DNA of 19,244 nucleotides. Origin: CAZPYT01 sp964590955 (GTDB lineage: Bacteria; Patescibacteriota; WWE3; UBA101185; UBA10185). This document shows, in pieces, positions 6,318 through 11,991 of the stretch. The stretch spans positions 1 to 19,244 of the forward strand of contig CAZPYT010000016.1 in the NCBI GenBank assembly GCA_964590955.1, read 5' to 3'. Numbering within the stretch: position 1 is the first letter of the stretch; each line of letters starts with the position of its first letter. The notes below the pieces were generated by a model. The model was not told the DNA's origin. It made no database searches and saw only the letters and a program-made list of their open reading frames with translations. Both the position numbers and the translations under genes were made by a program.

Positions 6318-8138
6318 ATGCCCACACATAAAAATAATCAAAAAGGCATAGCTGTCGTAGGAGTTGTGCTCGCAATCATTGGTGTGATCGCTCTTCTATT
6401 TGTTTATAAAAATTTCTCACCGGATGATAATAAACGCACTGTTAAAAATACTTTTACCGGCAGCAACGGCAAAACAAATCCATATACAGAAAAACCAAAA
6501 TCAGATCGTATTACAGGAAACGCTGGAGAACTTTATCCATATGGGGAAATAGATGATAAAAAAGTCTTATATAGACCATTTGATGAATTTGGAACGGTGG
6601 CGATCTTTAATATGCCAAATAATGTAAGGGCGTATGTTATTGTACCCCCGGCATATGGTAGTGAAGATACACTTGTTATTACACCTTACGAATCAATGCC
6701 CACTAATAAAGAAGCTGTCGAGCTTAACTCCGATTTAGGCTATGGATTTGAACTCGAAATGCAAAACTTCGACTGGGATGAAATTAATCCGCTTTATGTG
6801 GTTTTTGATTTGGACCAGGGTAAAACTGTGCAAGAAATAATTAAAAACGAGAAACTGGCGTATGCCTGCAACCCCACACTCACCAGCTTCAATCCATCTG
6901 TTTGCGCACTCATGAATAAAGTTCCGCTGGGTGATCACACTACTTATCAATATGGCATTTTAACCCCGGCTCGAGATGAAGCTAATGTTGACGTCATGTG
7001 GATGAACACAACAATTCCTATTGGTTTTGAAAATTTGATAGTCGCAGAAATCAAAAGACAAGGTACATATATTCCACAAAAACTTACTAAAGAAATTGTG
7101 ACCGATCTTATAAAATCCAATAAATTGGGTGAACAGTTTGCGATACCTATGATGGATATTTACGCTCACGCACTAAAGTTAAATTTGCTTGGAAATACAA
7201 ACGTACTTGATAGCACTTATGCACTGAATAATGCAATGGGCATGTATGAGCTAAATAAAAAAGTGCATTTGCTCGATCCGACAATTTCATTTTTGAGAGA
7301 GTATATGAAAAAGCTGGATGAAAATGAGCAAAACAATATTAAATACAGACTCGATGATCTGGAAAACAGTAAAACATCGGCCATAGAAGATTTGCTAAAT
7401 GAAGGGTCAATAAAATTATCAGCGGTAAAGTCATCAAACGCTCTGACTGCAGTGGGATTTTTGAGACGTATGGAAAATGAAAATTATAAGGAAGCAGAAA
7501 AAACCAGAAAAGAAGCCGCGGAAGAACTTTACAAAAATTTCACTTACTTCCTTGGTGATGATTACAAAGAATCCATGGAATATTTTGATAATCAACTCTG
7601 GCCGTCTCTACACGCGCTTATTTACTCACAGCCGGAAAATGTACCTGCAGTTATGGCACTGGTTCAACCGGTATATGCCGATTTCTGGGGTGACTTAAGC
7701 TCAGAGCTGGAAAGTATGTACAGTGGAACTATGTCGGATGGGGAGCTCAGACAGATGGTAGAAGCAGCTCAGGCAGCTCTTGAAAGCGGAGAGATGGATA
7801 AATTCAACGAAATTATGGACAAAATAAAGAAAAAAATTGAAGACGATATCACAAACGACCGCTACTCCTCTATAGATACATTGATAAGAGATTGGCAGAT
7901 TCTGCAATATTTTGGTTTGGATAGTGAAGCCTTTGATGATTTATTCAAAAATAACTTGCGCAATAAAGTTCATGAAAAATGCGAGCCCTGGACAGTAGCC
8001 AAGGTTGTGAGTAAAACTTTGAAGAATTTTGCGGATCAGTCAGGCGACAGCGAACAGAAAGGTCGCCTATGTAAGATAATGATTGATCAAATGTTATATG
8101 ACGACGACACGGTTCAACAATGGTACCCGGATTTTTAA
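6318..8138 (+). CDS. Large membrane-anchored protein of unknown function (606 aa)
   Basis: One N-terminal membrane helix (about 11-30, GIAVVGVVLAIIGVIALLFVY) follows a basic MPTHKNNQK tail. Next come a linker rich in polar residues (34-66) and a probably beta-rich domain at about 75-230 (GTVAIFNMPNNVRAYVIVPPAY, LGYGFELEMQNFDWDE). The rest is helical and strongly charged, with coiled-coil-like stretches at about 310-345 and 385-405 and again near 470-520 (ELRQMVEAAQAALESGEMDKFNEIMDKIKKKIEDD). No enzyme motif or known domain is recognised. The topology predicts an outside-facing tethered protein. A coiled-coil anchor protein follows 56 bases later and may be co-transcribed. Confidence 0.7.
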   Translation: MPTHKNNQKGIAVVGVVLAIIGVIALLFVYKNFSPDDNKRTVKNTFTGSNGKTNPYTEKPKSDRITGNAGELYPYGEIDDKKVLYRPFDEFGTVAIFNMPNNVRAYVIVPPAYGSEDTLVITPYESMPTNKEAVELNSDLGYGFELEMQNFDWDEINPLYVVFDLDQGKTVQEIIKNEKLAYACNPTLTSFNPSVCALMNKVPLGDHTTYQYGILTPARDEANVDVMWMNTTIPIGFENLIVAEIKRQGTYIPQKLTKEIVTDLIKSNKLGEQFAIPMMDIYAHALKLNLLGNTNVLDSTYALNNAMGMYELNKKVHLLDPTISFLREYMKKLDENEQNNIKYRLDDLENSKTSAIEDLLNEGSIKLSAVKSSNALTAVGFLRRMENENYKEAEKTRKEAAEELYKNFTYFLGDDYKESMEYFDNQLWPSLHALIYSQPENVPAVMALVQPVYADFWGDLSSELESMYSGTMSDGELRQMVEAAQAALESGEMDKFNEIMDKIKKKIEDDITNDRYSSIDTLIRDWQILQYFGLDSEAFDDLFKNNLRNKVHEKCEPWTVAKVVSKTLKNFADQSGDSEQKGRLCKIMIDQMLYDDDTVQQWYPDF

Positions 8139-8194
8139 AACCCTAAGGTGCCAAGATGTTTATTAATTTGATGTAGGAAAGAGGTGTCAAAATT

Positions 8195-8443
8195 TTGAAA
8201 CGTATTGCAATTATAGTAGTTCTTTTAGCAGTAATCATTGGCGGATATTTTGTTTATGTAAAACCCGGGATAGTAAGCGCAGGTGGCCCTAAGTTTATGA
8301 CACAAGCTGAATTCGAAAGCGTTTTACAAGATTCAATTAATGTTGTCTGGCGCGATATTGAAAGTATGAAAAAAGAAATCGAAACACAGAATCAAAAAAT
8401 TGATTTAATGAATGAAAGAATTATGCAGCTGGAACAACAATAA
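8195..8443 (+). CDS. Short membrane anchor with coiled coil, TTG start (82 aa)
   Basis: The start codon is TTG, supported by a strong SD (AGAGGTG, 8180-8186) about 8 nt upstream. No in-frame ATG could serve before residue 34. Residues 4-22 form a membrane helix (IAIIVVLLAVIIGGYFVYV). After a short linker, residues 40-82 form a good coiled coil (VVWRDIESMKKEIETQNQKIDLMNERIMQLEQQ), so it probably oligomerises or binds a helical partner. The partly helical 606-aa protein just upstream is the obvious candidate, but this is inference. No promoter of its own is clear and no terminator hairpin follows, only T-rich sequence. Confidence 0.65.
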   Translation: MKRIAIIVVLLAVIIGGYFVYVKPGIVSAGGPKFMTQAEFESVLQDSINVVWRDIESMKKEIETQNQKIDLMNERIMQLEQQ

Positions 8444-8470
8444 TTTTTTCCTTTTTTTAATTTAGTATTA

Positions 8471-8514
8471 ACCAATATACGTAGTATGTCTTGTTATGCA
8501 CAACGTATATTGGT
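8471..8514. repeat. Perfect 12-bp inverted repeat around the -35 box (candidate operator)
   Basis: ACCAATATACGT (8471-8482) and ACGTATATTGGT (8503-8514) are exact reverse complements 20 nt apart. The -35 hexamer lies in the centre and the right arm touches the -10 box. Two more half-sites follow downstream: ATATTGGT at 8550-8557 and ACCAAT at 8575-8580. Confidence 0.7.
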
Positions 8515-8519
8515 ATAAT
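8491..8519 (+). promoter_or_regulatory. Strong extended -10 promoter for the secreted-protein pair
   Basis: TTGTTA (8491-8496), 17 nt, then TGG-TATAAT (8511-8519) form one of the best promoters in the window. Transcription would start near 8526, leaving a leader of about 160 nt before the ATG at 8687. Confidence 0.75.
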
Positions 8520-8525
8520 CTCTAT

Positions 8526-8686
8526 ACACTACTCTCAGATCCCTGCTTCATATTGGTTTACCTATTAGCTGAATACCAATCATTCAGCTTTGCAGAAGCC
8601 AGACATTATGTACGAATGCCAACTAAAACATAGTATCTGCCTCCTGCAAGTAATCAGTTTGTTTTTTGAAAGGTGGTGAGACATTA
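8526..8686 (+). other. Long leader with a hairpin and possible pseudoknot
   Basis: AGCTGAAT (8567-8574) and ATTCAGCT (8582-8589) form an 8-bp hairpin with loop ACCAATC. The loop is complementary to ATTGGT at 8552-8557 just upstream, so a pseudoknot is possible. A short ORF (8608-8679) lies further on and ends across the SD. No known riboswitch class was recognised. Confidence 0.45.
8608..8679 (+). CDS. Possible 23-codon upstream ORF / leader peptide
   Basis: The ATG at 8608 opens a 23-residue frame (MYECQLKHSICLLQVISLFFERW) ending in TGA at 8677-8679, inside the SD of the next gene and 7 nt before its ATG. Only a weak SD-like AGAAG precedes it. Translation would pass over AGGTGG and could tie downstream expression to reading of this peptide. 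A chance ORF of this size is quite possible, so the call is tentative. Confidence 0.25.
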   Translation: MYECQLKHSICLLQVISLFFERW

Positions 8687-9229
8687 ATGAAAATTAGATA
8701 TTTATTGTTTTTAGTTGTTGCTGCAATAATGACAGCTTCAAGTTTTGTATACGCTGCTAAACCCGAGCAAATGCCGGAAAAATCAAAAGGTAAGGCATAT
8801 GGGCAGATGACACGCGAAGAGAAACAATTAGCAAAAGAAACTTCCAAAGCTGAAAAAAATGTAAAACCAATCACCAAGTTCTGGTTCTATCCAGAAACTG
8901 AAGGTGTTGTCGAATATGACTATGAGAATGACCCTTGGGGTAAAGCTATGGTAAATAGCAAAAAATCTACAGTCAGATATATCGGCCACAATCATGAGCC
9001 GGATTCAACTTATGAAGTTTGGTATGGTGATCAAAAAGTGGGAGAAGGGGTTGCTAATACAGATGGCATCGTCAACATTAAAGCCGCAATGCCCGAAGGA
9101 TTTGATCCTTCTACAGAAGGTTTTGAATGGGAAGTGTTTACAATTAAAACAGGTGACGCTACAGTTTTAACCTCTACCATGGAACATATCAAAGGCATGG
9201 ATGATGAAGAAGCTGAGGAGATTGAATAA
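8687..9229 (+). CDS. Secreted protein of unknown function (180 aa)
   Basis: A classic signal peptide (MKIRYLLFLVVAAIMTASSFVYA, cleavage near residue 23) leads a mature protein that starts with a Lys/Glu/Gln-rich segment (25-60, KPEQMPEKSKGKAYGQMTREEKQLAK). A beta-rich domain follows (TKFWFYPETEGVVEYDYENDPWGKAMV, STVRYIGHNHEPDSTYEVWYGDQKVGEGVANTDG, FEWEVFTIKTGDATVLTSTMEHI) and then an acidic tail (DDEEAEEIE). No cysteine is present and no family is named with confidence. I chose ATG 8687, not the TTG at 8666, because AAAGGTGGTGA at 8669-8679 is an excellent SD for it. It is first of two genes behind a strong, probably regulated promoter; the next gene starts 37 bases later. Confidence 0.75.
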   Translation: MKIRYLLFLVVAAIMTASSFVYAAKPEQMPEKSKGKAYGQMTREEKQLAKETSKAEKNVKPITKFWFYPETEGVVEYDYENDPWGKAMVNSKKSTVRYIGHNHEPDSTYEVWYGDQKVGEGVANTDGIVNIKAAMPEGFDPSTEGFEWEVFTIKTGDATVLTSTMEHIKGMDDEEAEEIE

Positions 9230-9266
9230 TAAAAATTAACTTTTGTAAGGAAAGGAGATGAACATT

Positions 9267-9905
9267 ATGAATAAAAAGATAATTATTGCATTAGCCGCTT
9301 TGGCAACTGCTGCTTATGTCTACGGATATAACAACACAGCCCAAGCAGGAAAAGGTAACGGTGCCCCATCAGGCGCACACTACAACCTTAACATCATTGG
9401 CGTTTCAAAGGACAAAAGCGCTGACATGAGTGATAATAACGGTCACAGAATCTTTGTCCCTTTGTACGGTAAAGCAAAAATTGCGCTTCAAGAAGGGGCA
9501 ACATTTGACGTTATCGATGCAAACGGTACAGACGGAAACGGTGCAGCATTCCAATTGCCAAATCCGGATCCGGACAACGATGGCATTACAAGATATTCTG
9601 TATGGGCAAGAGCAAATGGTAAACCGGGTGGAACTTCCACCACAACTACCTGCGCTTATGATGCCGAAGGATATCTTTGGTGTTCTGAAGAAAGCATGGT
9701 GTTAGTCAGAGAAAAAGGAAAAAGATCTTTCACAGACGTATCAAGACAGCTTTTGTATATCTACGCTGATCTGGATGCAGATGGTACCGTAGAAAGATAT
9801 CCTCTTTTTTCGGATGCTCTTCAGGATTATTTCTGGAACTACGATAACAATGGTCTTAAACTTGCACAGTTGAGATTTTATGAAATTCCTTCTGATATAA
9901 ACTAA
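9267..9905 (+). CDS. Secreted protein of a conserved uncharacterised type (212 aa)
   Basis: The signal peptide is MNKKIIIALAALATAAYVYG and onwards, with likely cleavage after NTAQA (about residue 27). The mature protein starts GKGNGAPSGAHYNLNIIGV. It continues with GHRIFVPLYGKAKIAL, FDVIDANGTDGNGAAFQLPNPDPDNDG, YSVWARANGKPGG and a CAYDAEGYLWC cysteine pair. Near the end are LLYIYADLDADGTVERYPLF and YFWNYDNNGLKLAQLRFYEIP. I recall similar GAHYNLNIIGV/PNPDPDNDG proteins in environmental genomes without a function. The two D-x-D-x-DG loops resemble calcium-binding loops. ATG 9267 is chosen because AAAGGAGATG at 9251-9260 is a strong SD for it and overlaps the alternative ATG 9258. It shares an mRNA with the preceding secreted gene and is followed by a terminator. 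Confidence 0.8.
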   Translation: MNKKIIIALAALATAAYVYGYNNTAQAGKGNGAPSGAHYNLNIIGVSKDKSADMSDNNGHRIFVPLYGKAKIALQEGATFDVIDANGTDGNGAAFQLPNPDPDNDGITRYSVWARANGKPGGTSTTTTCAYDAEGYLWCSEESMVLVREKGKRSFTDVSRQLLYIYADLDADGTVERYPLFSDALQDYFWNYDNNGLKLAQLRFYEIPSDIN

Positions 9906-9925
9906 GACTTTCGTTATTTATATAC

Positions 9926-9968
9926 AAGCAGCTGCTTAACCCACTCTTAGGAGTGGGTTTGCTTTTTT
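9926..9968 (+). terminator. Intrinsic terminator preceded by a perfect palindrome
   Basis: AACCCACTC (9938-9946), loop TTAG and GAGTGGGTT (9951-9959) form a 9-bp stem followed by GC and TTTTTT. A self-complementary AAGCAGCTGCTT (9926-9937) abuts it on the 5' side. Confidence 0.85.
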
Positions 9969-9984
9969 ACTTTTTTTATTTAAA

Positions 9985-10111
9985 AATCAACGACTGCGCA
10001 CTAAAGTGTGCAGTCTGCTGTTTGATCTTGCTGTTTGCAGCTTCCGCTACGCTACAGGCACGAATCCATCTATGTGTTAAAACACAGAGTCTTATTCTTT
10101 GATCAAATAAA
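9985..10111 (+). repeat. 127-bp structured repeat, copy A
   Basis: This copy matches 14554-14680 at the same length with four differences by eye (about 97% identity). Its structure includes GACTGCGCAC (9992-10001)/GTGTGCAGTC (10006-10015) with a TAAA loop and a GCTG-TTTG-CAGC hairpin. TGTGTT/AACACA pairs at 10073-10086. TTTGATC (10021-10027)/GATCAAA (10101-10107) could close the element. It sits between the terminator of the secreted pair and the 3' end of the convergent gene, 11 bases away. No target-site duplication or coding potential is seen. Confidence 0.85.
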
Positions 10112-10122
10112 ATTTTTGCAAC

Positions 10123-10869
10123 TCAAGAAAATGCTTCGTTAAGAAGTGAAATCTGCATAGCTGATAAGTGAGTGTTGATAGAAGTCACAGCAAATCCCAT
10201 TTCGCTAGGAAATACATCATAACCACTGGAAAATTTCGTATAAAAAGAGGCATATGCATCTGCATTTAGCATAGAAGGAAACTCTAAATCACTAAAAAAA
10301 TGAGGTTTAGATTCATCAGCTTTTTGGGATAGAGCTGTGGAATCAGGAATAAGTAATAGCTTGTCGTAACCTGCCTTTTCTAGTGTTGTCAAAGTTATTG
10401 CTAAAATAATCTGCGAAAGATAACCTTGTTTATCTTCCTGATAGCCAGCTGTTCTATCTTGCCTATATGCAGGATCTATATAAAAACCGCTACCTGATTG
10501 TATATGCTGTTTGAAACGCACAAAATCGCTTTGCCTATCTTCAGGAAATACATCTGTAGCTATATTTTGATGATGTTGAAAAGTACATGATGGTGGGTAT
10601 TTACCGCTCTTGTCAAACTTAACATCAACAAATGCCGCCGGTTGTCTACCCCTTTCATCCAACTCAAAAACACAAAACATAGTATTTCTATATCCAATTT
10701 GCGTTCCACCCGAATCTAAATCCACCGTACCAATTTCGAATTTTTTATTTTCATTGCCTACTAATGTATGAAATTCTACAAATGTCCCATTAAATTTTTC
10801 TAGCCCTTTCAGTTTTGGTTGCTCTTCAAAATATGATTTTTCGAAGAACGATTCTCCCTGATTGATCAT
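10123..10869 (-). CDS. Protein of unknown function, possibly GNAT-like (248 aa)
   Basis: No signal peptide or membrane helix is present, so it is probably cytoplasmic. The segment GFYIDPAYRQ (about 128-137), then a helix and AITLTTLEKAGYDKLLLIPDS (about 157-177), is arranged like the acetyl-CoA-binding part of GNAT acetyltransferases. The Q/R-x-x-G-x-G/A loop is not convincing, so this is only a hint. The N-terminal half is beta-rich (KFEIGTVDLDSGGTQIGYRNTMFCVFEL). I prefer ATG 10869 because the minus strand has TACAAT 7 nt upstream; a TTG at 10893 would put the -10 box inside the gene. It is divergent from the SRAP gene, 87 bases away start to start, and may share regulation with it. Confidence 0.6.
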   Translation of the reverse strand: MINQGESFFEKSYFEEQPKLKGLEKFNGTFVEFHTLVGNENKKFEIGTVDLDSGGTQIGYRNTMFCVFELDERGRQPAAFVDVKFDKSGKYPPSCTFQHHQNIATDVFPEDRQSDFVRFKQHIQSGSGFYIDPAYRQDRTAGYQEDKQGYLSQIILAITLTTLEKAGYDKLLLIPDSTALSQKADESKPHFFSDLEFPSMLNADAYASFYTKFSSGYDVFPSEMGFAVTSINTHLSAMQISLLNEAFS

Positions 10870-10876
10870 ATCTGTA

Positions 10877-10882
10877 ATTGTA
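10877..10882 (-). promoter_or_regulatory. -10 box giving a leaderless start for the 10869 gene
   Basis: On the minus strand TACAAT is followed by 7 nt (TACAGAT) and then ATG at 10869, with no SD. Confidence 0.45.
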
Positions 10883-10939
10883 CACACTACCAAATTTCCG
10901 GGCTAGCGTGTGAATTGTTGAGGGCGCGATAAATGCAAA

Positions 10940-10948
10940 TGATATACT
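10940..10948 (+). promoter_or_regulatory. Extended -10 box giving a leaderless start for the SRAP gene
   Basis: TGA-TATACT is followed by 8 nt and the ATG at 10957. There is no SD and no convincing -35 box at 17 nt. Confidence 0.5.
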
Positions 10949-10956
10949 AAGTAATC

Positions 10957-11589
10957 ATGTGCGGAAGATACATAAATCAGGCAGAAACAAAAGAAATAAT
11001 AGATACCTACAAAATAAATATAGATCAAAACAATCCATTGCCGCTATTCGCACCACAAGACCAAATCACACCCGGTTCTGTAGTCCCGGTAATTACCGGA
11101 AATTCCCCTAATAAACTTGACTATATGAAGTGGGGATTAGTACCGTATTGGGCTAAAGACCCTAAAATCGGTTATAAAATGTTTAATGCCCGAGCAGAAA
11201 CTCTTTCCGATAAACCGAGTTTTAAGGAACCTTTTAAAAAGCGTCGATGTCTGGTACCTGCTACTGGTTTTTATGAATGGAAAAAAGATACGGATTCTAA
11301 AATGAATATAAAAAAGACCCCATACTTATTTACTATAAAAAATAGACGACTCTTCTCTTTTGCAGGATTGTATGATATCTGGCTGGACGCTGAAGGAAAG
11401 GAATTAAAAACCTTTACAATCATCACTACGGAAGCAAACGCCTTGATGAAACCAATACATGACCGGATGCCGGTGATTGTTGACCCACAATACGAGGACC
11501 TCTGGTTGAATATAGGTAGTGATATATACGTAGTCAAAGATTTTCTAGGTCGGGTACGGATTGAAAGTCTTGTTTGTAATAAGCATTAA
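10957..11589 (+). CDS. yedK: SRAP-family abasic-site DNA-protein crosslink protein (YedK/HMCES type)
   Basis: SRAP proteins form a covalent thiazolidine bond with abasic sites in single-stranded DNA, shielding them from strand breakage; the catalytic residue is Cys2 after Met1 removal. All key positions are present: MCGRY at 1-5 (C2), N77 and R79 in MFNARAET, E107 in TGFYEWKK, and H168 in PIHDRMPVI. The 210-residue length is normal for the family. The start is fixed by the need for C2 at the N terminus and matches a -10 box 8 nt upstream with no SD. The gene stands alone, divergent from an unknown protein and followed by the promoter of a tiny basic protein. I see no SOS (LexA) box I can support. 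Confidence 0.95.
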   Translation: MCGRYINQAETKEIIDTYKINIDQNNPLPLFAPQDQITPGSVVPVITGNSPNKLDYMKWGLVPYWAKDPKIGYKMFNARAETLSDKPSFKEPFKKRRCLVPATGFYEWKKDTDSKMNIKKTPYLFTIKNRRLFSFAGLYDIWLDAEGKELKTFTIITTEANALMKPIHDRMPVIVDPQYEDLWLNIGSDIYVVKDFLGRVRIESLVCNKH

Positions 11590-11590
11590 A

Positions 11591-11619
11591 TTGCAAAAGT
11601 TGTACTGTCGGGCTATAAT
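11591..11619 (+). promoter_or_regulatory. Sigma70-type promoter for the 55-aa basic protein
   Basis: TTGCAA (11591-11596), 17 nt, then TATAAT (11614-11619). The same -35 hexamer and spacing recur in front of the PKD gene. Confidence 0.7.
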
Positions 11620-11648
11620 GGCGTAAATTCACAGTATAAAGGAGACAT

Positions 11649-11816
11649 ATGGGTACGATATATATTATTCTTCGTAAGGTTGTAAGTGTCCCCTCTGCCC
11701 TGAAAGCGCTTCGTCAAAAACGTAACTGGTCAATACCAAAAATCTCGCATCAAAAATCAGTACCAGCACAACAACCCAATCGGCACGCCGCAAGAACAAG
11801 AAATCGTAAGGGTTAA
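11649..11816 (+). CDS. Tiny highly basic protein of unknown function (55 aa)
   Basis: The protein begins MGTIYIILRKVVSVPSALKALRQKR and ends RHAARTRNRKG. It has 13 Lys/Arg (6 K, 7 R) and no Asp or Glu in 55 residues, suggesting nucleic-acid or ribosome binding, or a membrane-active peptide. GGAG (11641-11644) lies 4 nt before the ATG. A promoter with perfect TATAAT stands upstream and a perfect 11-bp terminator begins 8 bases after the stop. This complete gene architecture argues that it is a real gene despite its size. No family is recognised. A short non-coding RNA is the main alternative. Confidence 0.55.
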   Translation: MGTIYIILRKVVSVPSALKALRQKRNWSIPKISHQKSVPAQQPNRHAARTRNRKG

Positions 11817-11824
11817 CCCCCACC

Positions 11825-11868
11825 AGTCCACTCGATAAAAACAAGCTTCGAGTGGACTTTCACTTTTC
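11825..11868 (+). terminator. Intrinsic terminator after the 55-aa gene
   Basis: AGTCCACTCGA (11825-11835) and TCGAGTGGACT (11848-11858) pair perfectly over 11 bp, followed by TTCACTTTTCT. Confidence 0.75.
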
Positions 11869-11881
11869 TATCCCATAACAC

Positions 11882-11910
11882 TTGCAAACTCATAGGAAAT
11901 TTGCTATTAT
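11882..11910 (+). promoter_or_regulatory. Extended -10 promoter for the PKD gene
   Basis: TTGCAA (11882-11887), 17 nt, then TGC-TATTAT (-10 at 11905-11910). The transcript would start near 11917 and carry a leader of about 75 nt. In that leader GGGAGAGTTTG (11922-11932) pairs with CAAACTCCC (11945-11953), leaving a 2-nt bulge. Confidence 0.65.
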
Positions 11911-11991
11911 CCCACCTGAGAGGGAGAGTTTGTAATATTTTTTCCAAACTCCCATTAAAATAGTACATATTTAGAAAGTAAGGGTTTTTAT

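Noticed and set aside
8485..8517. Ten-codon ORF starting at 8485
   Set aside because: It lies upstream of the predicted transcription start and overlaps the promoter, so it would not be expressed from it.
9985..10111. Integron attC site for the 127-bp repeat
   Set aside because: Length and hairpins fit loosely, but I find no RYYYAAC/GTTRRRY core pair at the ends; the reverse-complement end GTTGATT fails the pattern. No integrase is present.
10123..10893. TTG start at 10893 for the 248-aa protein
   Set aside because: There is no SD, and a -10-like TACAAT lies downstream of that TTG, 7 nt before ATG 10869.
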